The notes under the pieces are model-generated. The model was given only the letters and a program-made list of their open reading frames with translations, did no database searches and had not been told where the DNA came from. A stretch of DNA of 64,000 nt from CBDCZY01 sp965224745. Its GTDB lineage: Bacteria > Pseudomonadota > Gammaproteobacteria > Methylococcales > Methylomonadaceae. The DNA is taken from assembly GCA_965224745.1 (NCBI GenBank), contig CBDCZY010000001.1, forward strand, positions 682,001 through 746,000, read 5' to 3'. Positions 6,841 through 16,900 of this stretch are shown in pieces (within the stretch, counting starts at the first letter, position 1; every line of letters begins with the position of its first letter). A program made the position numbers and the translations under genes.

Positions 6841-8784
6841 ATGCATCTAACACATGAGTTCAAAGGGATTGTCGTCTTATGGATCAGCTTAGCGGTAACA
6901 ATACCGGTTGACACTGTTGCTGACAGTACTAATGAATCGGGTCAACAGGCTCAAATATTGGCGCCTGGATATGGTCGGTTAGCGTTCACCGCACCTGTAG
7001 CCGGAACTTATCAACTACCTGTTTTGGGCCAAGCAAGTGATGGCCAGGTCATCGATACTGATGGTACCGAGCGATCATTGACTAAGTTAATGCGGAACCA
7101 TGTGGTTTTATTGAGCTTTATTTATTCTACCTGTAATGATGTTAATGGTTGTCCATTAGCCACTTCGGTACTGCACCGTGTCAAACAACGCTTATCCAAG
7201 GAGCCGGAACTGATTGATCAGGTACGGTTGATAACAGTCAGTTTTAATCCTGAATTCGATACGCCTTCGGTCATGAAAAAATATGCAAAAACCTTACAAG
7301 GTGGCACATTGGATTGGCAATTTTTAACAACTCGCTCAGAACAACAGTTACAACCCATTCTCAAAAATTACCAACAAAGCAGACAGCAAGAATATGACGA
7401 AAACGGTGAACTTACTGGTACCTATTCACATATTCTGAGAGTCTTTTTAATTGATCGGGAAGAGCGTTTTCGCAATATATATAGCGTTTCTTTTTTGCAT
7501 CCTGATACGTTGGTAAACGATATTAAAACGTTGTTGCTGGAAGATTCCAAGGTAGAGTTAGCGTTTAATTCAAAAACACCAGAATCAATTGACAACAATC
7601 TCGCTCCACGGTATCGAGCGGGTGATAAGAAAGCCGGTTATGATCGCTCGTCATACCAAACCCAATCTTTAGCACTGCAAAAGCGTATCGGTAAGTCAAC
7701 TGATTTGTTGCAGTATGCGCTGGAACCACCGCTAGGATTGCCTGAGTTACCGGTGCCTGCGGATAATTCCCTGACTACAGAAAAAATTCAATTGGGTAGG
7801 AAGTTATTTTTTGATCGTCGGCTGTCGCTCAATAATACTGTTTCGTGCGCCATGTGCCATGTTCCTGAACAAGGTTTTACCAGTAACGAATTGGCAACTT
7901 CGGTGGGTATCGAGGGGCGTACAGTTAAACGTAATGCCCCCACAATTTATAATGTGGCATATGCTAAATTATTGTTCCATGATGGGCGTGAAAACACGCT
8001 AGAACAGCAAATTTGGGGACCTTTGTTGGCTCATAATGAAATGGCTAATCCATCAGTAGGCGCTGTGATCGATAAAATCAACCACCGAGCTGATTATGTT
8101 GGCCTGTTTGAAAAAGCATTTGGACGAACTCCCAGTATGGAAACGATTGGCATGGCTCTAGCCAGTTATCAGCGCACTTTGAATTCGGGCGATTCACCTT
8201 TCGATCGCTATTATTACGGCAAACAAACAGAAGCAATTTCTGAGCAAGCAAAAAAAGGTTTGCAGCTCTTTCTAGGAAAAGCGGGTTGTGCAAGTTGCCA
8301 TCGTATCGATGCAGACAGCGCACTCTTCATGGATAATCAGCTGCATAACACTGGACTGGGTTTTCGTGAAGCGATGCTCAAACAACCTTCGAAGCAACGA
8401 GTTCAATTGGCCCCCGGAGTATTTGTTGATGTTGATGCAACGGTTGTTAATGCCGTTGCAGAACCTAAGCCGAATGATCTGGGGCGCTATGAAGTAACAC
8501 AAGCGCCGGAAGATCGTTGGGCTTATAAAACACCAACGTTAAGGAATATCGCGCTAACTGCCCCTTATATGCACAATGGCAGTTTTACAACCCTTAAGCA
8601 AGTTGTTGAGTTTTATAACAATGGCGGGGTGGCAAATAAAAATCTTGACCCATTACTAAAACCACTCACCATGAATAAGACAGAAATGGATGATTTAGTC
8701 GCTTTCCTTAATACTTTAACAGGCAATAATGTAGCGGCATTGGTTGCCGACGCATTTGCTGCGCCGGTTGGCGATACTCAGTGA
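6841..8784 (+). CDS. SCO1/SenC-MauG di-haem peroxidase fusion
   Basis: 647 residues, two known families in one chain. Residues ~55-235 are an SCO1/SenC copper-chaperone domain: FIYSTCNDVNGCPLAT supplies a Cys pair (C98, C104, spaced CX5C rather than the usual CX3C) and YSHILRVFLID supplies His197. Residues ~300-640 are a MauG/cytochrome c peroxidase domain with two haem sites, CAMCH (C336, C339, H340) and CASCH (C483, C486, H487). It is probably exported, with a hydrophobic N-terminus ~10-22. It follows mtoX by 50 bases. Known mtoX clusters have these two functions as separate genes, so this chain probably matures methanethiol oxidase (copper delivery and cofactor oxidation). Confidence 0.9.
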   Translation: MHLTHEFKGIVVLWISLAVTIPVDTVADSTNESGQQAQILAPGYGRLAFTAPVAGTYQLPVLGQASDGQVIDTDGTERSLTKLMRNHVVLLSFIYSTCNDVNGCPLATSVLHRVKQRLSKEPELIDQVRLITVSFNPEFDTPSVMKKYAKTLQGGTLDWQFLTTRSEQQLQPILKNYQQSRQQEYDENGELTGTYSHILRVFLIDREERFRNIYSVSFLHPDTLVNDIKTLLLEDSKVELAFNSKTPESIDNNLAPRYRAGDKKAGYDRSSYQTQSLALQKRIGKSTDLLQYALEPPLGLPELPVPADNSLTTEKIQLGRKLFFDRRLSLNNTVSCAMCHVPEQGFTSNELATSVGIEGRTVKRNAPTIYNVAYAKLLFHDGRENTLEQQIWGPLLAHNEMANPSVGAVIDKINHRADYVGLFEKAFGRTPSMETIGMALASYQRTLNSGDSPFDRYYYGKQTEAISEQAKKGLQLFLGKAGCASCHRIDADSALFMDNQLHNTGLGFREAMLKQPSKQRVQLAPGVFVDVDATVVNAVAEPKPNDLGRYEVTQAPEDRWAYKTPTLRNIALTAPYMHNGSFTTLKQVVEFYNNGGVANKNLDPLLKPLTMNKTEMDDLVAFLNTLTGNNVAALVADAFAAPVGDTQ

Positions 8785-8870
8785 TAATAGATGTCAGGTA
8801 GTTCTGGATATTGATTTCTTGACTATTACTACACTTGATAGTTTCTTCGTATATTATTAATCTTCGATCT

Positions 8871-10229
8871 TTAATCACATTCTACGGCAATGCGCTGCTT
8901 GCTTTCTGGAGTCCAATAATTTCGGGTCATAACGAAAAGACTTAATAAGTTAATTGAGTCTTCGTAATAATCTTCATGGAGCTTATAGACCCGCTGATAA
9001 ATGCTGTTTAGAAAACCCTGGTGTTCTGGGGCTAACATGGCGGCGACACCGAATGGGGCGACAAAAAAACTGGTAAAATAATGACCATAGGGTTGGCCGT
9101 CTAGCTTGTAGCCGGCTTTTATTCTACTGGACTTGCCCTTGCTGCTACTGACTAACCAGCGAATGATTTTTTGCACCTGAGCTTTTGATTGTTGGTTGCT
9201 ATATAGCAACGCATCTATTCCCAGACGTAGCGGTACTCGACCTGAATTATAATGGTAATCACCGTCGTGTGGTCCTTCTAAAAAATCTTCTTCAGCCGGC
9301 TTGCAATCTTCAACTTTAAGGCAAGAGCTAATGAAATCAGGGAGTAGTCCCGTTTTGGGACTGTATCGGCTTTGCATAAAATCGATCACATTTTGCGAAT
9401 TTGCAATCACTTCTTGCCACTGCTTGTTGTTGCTAGCATGGGCAAAGGCCCTAAAATGTGCGGGCATAAAATCGGAAGACCGGGGTGTGAATTGACTAAA
9501 GGTTTTACCATCTTTAGTGACCCAGTCACCCAGCATAGGGAGGCCGCTTTTCGGGCCAATGGTTGAATCATATACGGCATTAATTACATCCAACGCTGCT
9601 TCATGATAATTAATTTTACCCTGGTTGCCCCATTGTGCTTCAGCCAGCAGCAAGGCATAGCTAATATCGGCATCACCATCAAAAGCACTGCCGTTGCCAT
9701 CTACAACTTTATTGTTTTGTATCTTCCAAGACATTAAATTTTCATTATGCGAACTTGGGTATTCCCGAGAGAAGCGCCATAAACCGTCAAAGTATGTTTG
9801 AGCCTGCGGATCATAACCAGCCATTAAAGCAGTGATTATCATGCCATAACCCTGGCCTTCCGATACGGTTATATCGGAATGTTTGCCGAAAGCTATCCGA
9901 AACATTAATTGTCCGGCTTTGTTTTCTCCGGCAGAAATTAAATAATGTTTTTTCCAATCATTGTAGAAATCCTTTACGTGTTGATCTTGGTGTGTTTGGT
10001 TAAAGACCGTTGGACTGATACTTTTCTCAGTATATTTGGTATGTTGCGGAAAAGGGCGTCTGGGATGTTCGGTACAGTTCACAGTAGAAATGTCAACGTG
10101 GGCACAACCGCTGATAATTAACAACACAGCAACTAACAGAATTTCAGTGCTGAAGGATATAAAATGATTAGTTATTGGGAACACACCAAGTTTCCCTATG
10201 CTAAAAAGGTGGTGAAGTTTGTTGTTCAT
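8871..10229 (-). CDS. Glycoside hydrolase family 8 lipoprotein (endoglucanase-like)
   Basis: 452 residues. GH8 signatures: SEGQGYGM (general acid Glu) and DGNGSAFDGDADISYALLLAEAQWG (conserved catalytic-region Asp), with the repeated helical segments of an (alpha/alpha)6 barrel. The N-terminus has a hydrophobic stretch and lipobox IISGC (Cys42) after an unusually long 28-residue leader, so the true start could be a later non-ATG codon. GH8 enzymes cut beta-1,4-glucans, chitosan or xylan; BcsZ-type members accompany cellulose synthase, but no bcs gene is here. It is convergent with the SCO1-MauG gene and stands alone. Confidence 0.85.
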   Translation of the reverse strand: MNNKLHHLFSIGKLGVFPITNHFISFSTEILLVAVLLIISGCAHVDISTVNCTEHPRRPFPQHTKYTEKSISPTVFNQTHQDQHVKDFYNDWKKHYLISAGENKAGQLMFRIAFGKHSDITVSEGQGYGMIITALMAGYDPQAQTYFDGLWRFSREYPSSHNENLMSWKIQNNKVVDGNGSAFDGDADISYALLLAEAQWGNQGKINYHEAALDVINAVYDSTIGPKSGLPMLGDWVTKDGKTFSQFTPRSSDFMPAHFRAFAHASNNKQWQEVIANSQNVIDFMQSRYSPKTGLLPDFISSCLKVEDCKPAEEDFLEGPHDGDYHYNSGRVPLRLGIDALLYSNQQSKAQVQKIIRWLVSSSKGKSSRIKAGYKLDGQPYGHYFTSFFVAPFGVAAMLAPEHQGFLNSIYQRVYKLHEDYYEDSINLLSLFVMTRNYWTPESKQRIAVECD

Positions 10230-10649
10230 TGAAGTCTATTGGTCGCAGTTTATTATATCTGGCAATAAATTTATGATGCAAAACTATTATTTCGTTGTTG
10301 AAGTAGCTTTCATTGTTGCTGAAAATAAAGTCGACCGATGGCGCCAAATTAACTAAGGCTCATCAAGCTAGTTAAATGACCAATAAAAAATGAATACCCA
10401 TTATATATGTTAGATATATTTTTGTCTAGCATTCTTCGCTTTTGATAATAATGTTACGTTACATAAATTAGTGCAAGTAACGTTTTAACCTTTCATCACC
10501 AAACCACTAAATAATATAAAATTATACTATTAAATTAATAAGTTACACTTTTCTGGGGAAAAATAATATTTGCGAGCAATACCCACATAATTTTTTAGTT
10601 TTTTACCATACTTACTAGCATTCTGTGATTTTCATGTGTTAATAAATCT
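10230..10649. other. Intergenic, no gene seen
   Basis: AT-rich, stops in all frames. It holds the divergent control region of the GH8 gene. The only structure noticed is a short inverted repeat ACGTTAC (10456-10462) / GTAACGT (10477-10483). No RNA gene recognised. Confidence 0.5.
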
Positions 10650-10767
10650 ATGGGCCAATCGCATAAAAAAATTCTGGTTTTACGCTTAACGAGCTTATGG
10701 TGGCCATTGTTGTCATTGGTATTTTTGCAGCCGCAGGTATCCCTAGGTTTTCAGCACCAATAACTAT
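10650..10767 (+). pseudogene. Minor type IV pilin (fimT-like) N-terminal remnant
   Basis: From base 10676 the translation reads GFTLNELMVAIVVIGIFAAAG then IPRF. This is the class III signal and first helix of a minor pilin: prepilin peptidase site G|F, Glu at +5. The likely ATG (10650, MGQSHKK...) is one base out of frame with it across a run of seven A, so one A has been lost. The pilin sequence stops after about 30 residues and is directly followed by PilY1 C-terminal sequence. Confidence 0.8.
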
Positions 10768-11070
10768 GGTGAGAAACAGGTCAGTGATCCTGTGTTACGC
10801 AATGACCGCATTATCTTCACCACATATTGCCTTCTGATGATCCTTGTGTAGAAGGTGGATCTGGCTGGCTCATGGAGCTAGATGCCCATAGTGGCTCATA
10901 CTTAGAATATTCTCCTTTTGATTTAAATGGAGACGATCACTCGGAATCGTTGATGATGACGAAAGGAATTTAAATACAATAGTGGGTCAACAGGCGAAAT
11001 AGAAATTACCACCGAAAACCCAGGGCCAGATTTCAGCGGCAGGCAGGCATGGATTCAGCTTGAGCTGTAA
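10768..11070 (+). pseudogene. PilY1 C-terminal remnant
   Basis: Three frame segments together read like the C-terminus of PilY1. They are GEKQVSDPVLRNDRIIFTT, then LPSDDPCVEGGSGWLMELDAH...YSPFDLNGDDHS, then STGEIEITTENPGP...GRQAWIQLEL with TAA at 11068-11070. Both intact PilY1 proteins here have the same elements: 'ILDGKIFYTTYVPG...DPCAPA' and 'ILMNGRIIFVTFIPNPDPCATTGNGSISWLMEMDA', ending RKRGRQTWLQF in the latter. At least two frameshifts and an internal stop break it. With the pilin scrap just upstream it is the residue of a third operon. Confidence 0.8.
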
Positions 11071-11124
11071 ATCTGAGTAACAGATTAAGCCATAAGTTAC
11101 CGCTTAGTACCATTATAATTCAGC

Positions 11125-11162
11125 ACCTCATCATCAGGAAATAAAGAGCCCGATGATGAGGT
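11125..11162. repeat. 11-bp inverted repeat
   Basis: ACCTCATCATC (11125-11135) and GATGATGAGGT (11152-11162) pair perfectly over a 16-nt loop, 55 bases after the PilY1 remnant. There is no T-run, so it is not a standard intrinsic terminator. It may be the old operon's terminator without its tail, or an operator/RNA hairpin before fimT. Confidence 0.6.
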
Positions 11163-11338
11163 AACTGTATCTCTGCCAAAAGGACCGTTTCTCTCTTACA
11201 TGAGTTGCTTCTGTGCTGCAGTTTCAAGAGCTATGACGCAAAAAAAGATCCCCAACGCATTTTCAATGCATTTTTACTCTTTCAGTCTATTCTTAATTTG
11301 TAAAGTTTTATTTTTAAGGCGGTAAAAAAGCATCACAT

Positions 11339-11992
11339 ATGAAAACAGTACTTGCAATATCAGCTGGGAACACCAAAAAAACTAAGGTAAGGAGTTTAAG
11401 TGCGTTGCCAGTGAGGGGTTTTTCGCTGATTGAACTTTTGGTTACTTTAATTATTGGTGCGATTCTGCTCTCCGCGGGAATACCCAGTCTTAAAAGCTCT
11501 ATCAATAACAATCGTCAGACTGCCATACTCAATGAATTCACCACTTACTTCAATTATGCAAAAAGTGAGGCGGTGAAGCGAGGTACACCCGTTACTTTAT
11601 GTCAGCGGAATACCACTGGAACAAACTGCGATAATTCGGCGAGTTGGAACGATGGTTGGATTGTTTTTATCGATACTAATGCTGATGGTGACGTAGATGA
11701 TGACGGAGACACCAACCTTTGTGTAGCGACTCTAGATGATGATTGCGTGCTAAAAATTCACGATGAAATGGCCAGCGATATCTCCATCGCGTCACCTCTC
11801 AATAGGGTAACGATTGAGGCCAGCGGTTTTACCTCTCTTTTTAATACCTCATTCACATTTTGTGATAGCCGCGGTGTTCGTTTTGCACGGGCCAAGATTT
11901 TGACAAAAACAGGCAGTATAAGATCGTCAGCAGATACCAATCATAATGGGATTCATGAAGATGATCAGGGCAACAATCTAACTTGCACATAA
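11339..11992 (+). CDS. fimT: Minor type IV pilin FimT/FimU (GspH-type)
   Basis: 217 residues. A 26-residue leader ends RG|FSLIELLVTLIIGAILLSAG, the prepilin peptidase site with Glu+5 and hydrophobic helix. The body fits the GspH/FimT fold (YFNYAKSEAVKRGTPVTLC, WNDGWIVFID). It has unusual Asp-rich loops resembling calcium loops (DTNADGDVDDDGDTN). First gene of fimT-pilV-pilW-pilX-pilY1 with overlapping or near-contiguous genes. Minor pilins prime pilus assembly and carry PilY1 to the tip. Confidence 0.9.
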   Translation: MKTVLAISAGNTKKTKVRSLSALPVRGFSLIELLVTLIIGAILLSAGIPSLKSSINNNRQTAILNEFTTYFNYAKSEAVKRGTPVTLCQRNTTGTNCDNSASWNDGWIVFIDTNADGDVDDDGDTNLCVATLDDDCVLKIHDEMASDISIASPLNRVTIEASGFTSLFNTSFTFCDSRGVRFARAKILTKTGSIRSSADTNHNGIHEDDQGNNLTCT

Positions 11993-11999
11993 AGTTTTT

Positions 12000-12503
12000 A
12001 TGAAGCGATTTCCAATCATGCACAGACAACAAGGGTTTGGTTTAATAGAAGTGCTCATTGCCTTGCTGATATCAGCCTTTGGCTTAATGAGTATGGCAGG
12101 GTTACAAGTCACTGGTTTGAGGAACAGTCATCATGCCTATCAAGGTACTATGGCGACGATTCTGGCTGCTGAAATGGCTGATCGAATGCGAGCCAATCAG
12201 GAAGCTTTGAATAGTGGTTCTTATGCTCAAGCAAATTCAACTAGTTATGCTATTTGCGAGAGCACAGGATGCAGCGCCGCACAGCGCGCTGAACACGACA
12301 CTTACGAATGGACTAACGCTATTAATACAAATCTTTTTTCAGGGCAAGGTCTGGTCTGTATCGATAGTACGCCGGATAAAACAGATACGCCTGCAGCACC
12401 CGCATGTGATGGTTTAGGTGATGTTTATACCATTAAAATTTGGTGGGACGAAGATCGGAACGGAGCTATCGATGAACCCTATATCTTGAGTGTAACGCCA
12501 TGA
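12000..12503 (+). CDS. pilV: Minor type IV pilin PilV
   Basis: 167 residues; leader and helix QQG|FGLIEVLIALLISAFGL with Glu+5. The following MSMAGLQVTGLRNSHHAYQGT...AAEMADRMRAN is the PilV/T4P modification-protein family signature. It starts 7 bases after the fimT stop and its TGA overlaps the pilW ATG (ATGA), so translation is probably coupled. Part of the minor-pilin priming complex in the inner membrane. Confidence 0.9.
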   Translation: MKRFPIMHRQQGFGLIEVLIALLISAFGLMSMAGLQVTGLRNSHHAYQGTMATILAAEMADRMRANQEALNSGSYAQANSTSYAICESTGCSAAQRAEHDTYEWTNAINTNLFSGQGLVCIDSTPDKTDTPAAPACDGLGDVYTIKIWWDEDRNGAIDEPYILSVTP

Positions 12504-13507
12504 TGAACAGAATAGGGCAAAAGTGTCAGAAGTCTTGCCAAGGGATAACAATGGTTGAACTCCTGATTGCGATGGCTGTTGGCTTAACCTTAGTAGCGGG
12601 TGTCGCCCAATTATTTCTCAACAGCAAAAAAACTTATCGCATGCAAGAAGCTGTCTCTCATATGCAAGCTAATGGTCGTTTTGCTATTAGTTATCTTTCG
12701 AGGGAACTTAGGGTTGCGGGGTTTCAAGGGTGTCCCAATTTATCAGCGATACAACCTAATGTTCTTGTAAGCAATGCACCACCCGTATTTGATTTAAATT
12801 CTGCTCTTAAAGGTTATGACTATGAAGGATCTGATCTCGATGGATTTACCGAGCCAGTAGACCTGGTTGCAGACACCGATATTATAACTACACAGCGTGC
12901 CAGTAGTTGCAGAACGGCACTTGGCCACGATATGGCATCATTTGCTGCTGCAATCAAAATAGTTGGAGTGAATGCTTGTCAGCTGCTTGACGACGATGTC
13001 GTGATGATTACAGATTGCAGTAGCGTTGACATTTTTCAGGCAACTAATATCCAAGTGTCCGGCGGTACGACGACCGTTACCCATGCTGCCTCGGGAAATA
13101 CTAGTCCTCAGCTTAGCAAAGCGTACAGTCAGCAAACAGATCTGGTTAAATTTATGGTTAAAGATTTTTACATAAAAGAATCCAATACCGGTATTTATGC
13201 CCTATTCGAAAGGGATATTCATGGCAATGAAGACATTCTCATCGAAGGTGTCGATGATATGCAAATCAGTTATGGCGTTGAGCAGACCTTAAGTAATTCG
13301 ATGGTGTTTATGGATGCAGAAGATGTTTCGACCGCTAATCTGTGGCCTTCGGTCAAAAGTATCAAAATCGATCTTTTATTAAGTACCATCGAAGATAACA
13401 TCGTGAATTCCCCACAAACTTACCAATTTATGGGGACCTCTACGACAGCGACTGACCGCCGTATTCGCAGGACTTTTTCCACTACAGTATCTCTCCGCAA
13501 CCGATGA
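12500..13507 (+). CDS. pilW: Minor type IV pilin PilW
   Basis: 335 residues. Class III leader CQG|ITMVELLIAMAVGLTLVAG with Glu+5, then FLNSKKTYRMQEAVSHMQANGRFAISYLSRELRVAGFQGC, the hallmark of PilW proteins. Overlaps pilV at the start and pilX at the end (ATGATG). Functions with PilV, PilX and FimT as the pilus-tip initiation complex. Confidence 0.9.
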   Translation: MMNRIGQKCQKSCQGITMVELLIAMAVGLTLVAGVAQLFLNSKKTYRMQEAVSHMQANGRFAISYLSRELRVAGFQGCPNLSAIQPNVLVSNAPPVFDLNSALKGYDYEGSDLDGFTEPVDLVADTDIITTQRASSCRTALGHDMASFAAAIKIVGVNACQLLDDDVVMITDCSSVDIFQATNIQVSGGTTTVTHAASGNTSPQLSKAYSQQTDLVKFMVKDFYIKESNTGIYALFERDIHGNEDILIEGVDDMQISYGVEQTLSNSMVFMDAEDVSTANLWPSVKSIKIDLLLSTIEDNIVNSPQTYQFMGTSTTATDRRIRRTFSTTVSLRNR

Positions 13508-13974
13508 TGATTCGTAACGCTCTCAATAAACCCGCAATAAAGCAACAACAAGGCGCAATCCTAATTGTCAGCTTATTCATGTTGATACTGCTGACACTGA
13601 TTGGTGTCAGCGCGATGAAAACGACAGCTCTGGAAGAAAAGATGGCGGGTAATTTACGTCAACAGGATTTTGCTTTTCAAGCAGCTGATAGTTGTGCAAC
13701 TCGCGCTTTAAAAGAAGGCGAAAATTTTACTTTTAATAAAAGCTGGGAGACTGCAGGCAGTAATATCGCTATGGGGTCTGTGGCGGCGAATAATGAAGCC
13801 AAATATAGTTCCCAAAGGCGTTTCAGGATGAGTACAGCCCCGCAAAGAAAATCTGGTTATAGCGCTATAAAATTTCAGGCTGCACACGATGAATACAGTT
13901 GCATGGGTAATGGGCCGGTTAATGCCTCTGTAACCTTACGACAAGGCGTCTATCAAATAACACCAAAATTATAA
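13504..13974 (+). CDS. pilX: Pilus assembly protein PilX
   Basis: 156 residues. QQG|AILIVSLFMLILLTLIGVSAMKTTALEEKMAGN is the PilX family N-terminus, which lacks the +5 Glu of other pilins. FAFQAADSCATRALKEGE follows as in the family. Overlaps pilW by four bases and ends 13 bases before pilY1. Confidence 0.9.
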   Translation: MMIRNALNKPAIKQQQGAILIVSLFMLILLTLIGVSAMKTTALEEKMAGNLRQQDFAFQAADSCATRALKEGENFTFNKSWETAGSNIAMGSVAANNEAKYSSQRRFRMSTAPQRKSGYSAIKFQAAHDEYSCMGNGPVNASVTLRQGVYQITPKL

Positions 13975-13987
13975 GTAGAGTTTTTAT

Positions 13988-16900
13988 ATGCAAGCAATCA
14001 AAGATCAATTCAGTTTCAAAATTGCAGTGATGTCGTTTTTTCTCACTATTGGCGTCATGGGTCCTCTTTATGCTGATGATACCGATATTTATTTGGGTAA
14101 TAGTGGTTCCGGTGTAGCCCCAAACGTGCTATTTGTGTTAGATACGTCCAGCAGCATGACATCTACTGATGACACAGGCATAACACGGCTGGACAGAATG
14201 AAAACCGCCCTACATACAATTCTCAATCAAGCGGATAACCTGAATGTGGGTTTAATGCGCTTCCACCGGGAAGGCGGTCCTGTTTTATACCCGGTGTCTT
14301 ACATTGACCAGGATTTGAGTGTAGCGCAGGAGGATGATGGGTCACCGCTTGTTCAATCGATGGTTCACCAAGGTGATGATGATGCTGAAGAGTCGATCAC
14401 TAGTGGTAGTGTGACTTTGGATAGTAACCGATTGGATTTAGTTTATCAAAGTGCAGAGGCTGCATCTTCAACGACTTTGGAAGTTCGAGTAAATTCTGAT
14501 CAAGATGATGCAGAGCAAGTAGCGCCAAACGGAAGCATAGATGTAACTGGCAGTTCTGATCTCGAATTAATTAATGATGGCAATGATCAGCTTGTCGGTA
14601 TACGCTTTGACAGTGTTGACATTCCCGTCGGTGCGACGATTGAAAGTGCTGAGATAGAATTTGAAGTCGATGAGAAGAAAACAGGGGCAACTTCATTAAC
14701 CATTTACGGACAAATGGAGCTAAATCCAGTCAATTTTAGCAGTGCGAATATCTCATCAAGAACGAATCTAACGACACCTGTTAATTGGAGTGACGTACCG
14801 GTAAAAGAAGAGAATGAAAAATTAACGACGCCTGACATAACCGGCATTGTTGAGGAAGTTATCGGACAATCAGGATGGAGTAGCGGTAACTCAATGGTGT
14901 TTATATTTACAGGCTCAGGTAAAAGAACCGTTGAATCTTATAATGGCGAATCCTCAGCTGCTCCCTTATTACGGATTACTTATGCATCGGCTGGTGATAC
15001 AGCAAGCGATCAAATTGTCGGACTGCGTTTTCAGGATATTGGCATTCCGCAAGGTGCCACTATCTCTAGTGCGTCTATTGAATTTGAAGCAGCTGTCAGT
15101 GATAGTTCAGATACATCTCTTACTGTATATGGGCAAGATATTGATGACTCTGTTGCATTTTCTACTGTTAATAATTTATCAAATCGAGATAAAACCGATG
15201 CTGAAGTATCGTGGTCTGATATTTCTGCTTGGACACAAGGGGTTCGCTACCAAACCCCCGATTTAACAAACATCGTGCAAGAGATCGTTAATCGCACTGG
15301 TTGGTGTGGGAATAATAGCTTGGCTTTTCTGCTTGAAGGTGCTGGTATAAGAAGAGCTGAATCTTTTGAGGGAAATCCGTCGGCAGCGCCTGTTTTACGC
15401 GTGAACTATGATGAAGACAGTGTCTCTGATACCGCATGTATCAATCAATCATTGGAAAGAGTCGTCAGTTCAAGTAGTGATGACGCAGAGGAAGATAGTG
15501 GAGGTGAAGTCGATTTATACAGCAGTGATTTGGAACTGGTAGAAGAGGATACAACCCAAACAATTGGCATTCGGTTTCAAAATATTTCCATTCCTCAAGG
15601 GGCTACGATAGAAGAAGCTTTTATTGATTTTACGGTGGATGAAGCAGACAGTGGAACCACTTCGTTGACGATCAAGGGAGAAAATAGTGCCGATTCATAT
15701 ACGTTTGGTACGACGCATGAGAATATTTCGACTCGATTAACAACATCAGTTGGTTCTGCAGTGAGTTGGTCTCCTTCAGCCTGGAGTACTATAGGAGAAA
15801 TTCATACATCTCCTGATGTGAAGGCCATTGTTCAAGAGATCGTGGATTTGGAAGGTTGGAGTCCTGGTAATGCATTAAGTTTTATCATTACAGGAAGCGG
15901 TAAGAGAGTAGCGGGTTCTCAAGGCGGTGATGTTGGTGCACCAAAGCTCAGAATCAAAGTTCAAGGACAGTTAAGTGAAGATTCAGGTGCAAATACGGTA
16001 CGTGAAAAACTCAATGACATCGTTGATGAAATCCAATATAAATCAGGGACACCAATCGTTGATACTTTTTATGAAGCAGCGATGTATTATCGCGGTGGTG
16101 ACGTTTTTTATGGTAAAACCCGAGGCAATAGCCAAAATGCGGATAGTGACTTAGGTCGCTCAGAGTTTAGTCGGGTCAGTCACCCTTCTTCGTATACAGG
16201 AGGAACGGTTGTTAGAGAAGCGGGTTGTACCGATGGCAATTTAAATTCAACGGACTGTCGTTCAGAACATATTGATGGTTCTCCGACCTATATTAGTCCC
16301 ATTACTTTGAGCTGTCAGGCCAACAATATCATATTATTATCCGACGGTTATCCGAGTGTTAATAACTCTGTTAGCAGAGTTGAATCGCTGATCGATTCGA
16401 CTTGTGCCGGTTCAGGAAGTGGTAAATGTGGGAATGAGATAGCTGATTTTCTTCATACTCAGGATCAGATCAGTGATGCGATCATGGAAGGAAAGCAAAC
16501 GGTTAAAACATTTACCATTGGATTTAATATTCTGGATGATGGCAAAGACTATCTTGAGGGTATAGCCGCAGCTGGTAATGGAAAATACTTTCCAGCGTCT
16601 TCTTCTGCCGAGTTAGTCAATGCTTTTACGAGTATTATCGCGGACATTGAATCTAACCCTACTTCCTTTGAAGCGCCTGCATTATCAGTTAACTCTTTTA
16701 ACAGACTTTATCATAATAACGAGCTATATTTTTCACTGTTCAAGCCTGACAACAGTCAACATTGGGGTGGAAATGTCAAGAAATATAAAGTTTGTGAGGG
16801 TGATCCTGAGGATACTTGTGTCCGAGGTGAAATTATTGATGCCACAGGGGCAAAGATAATCGCATCAAATGGGCGAATTAAAGATGAAGCACAAAGTTAT

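Noticed and set aside
14847..15266. 139-residue open frame inside pilY1
   Set aside because: Another frame of a strongly supported pilY1; no ribosome site and composition unlike a protein of this genome.
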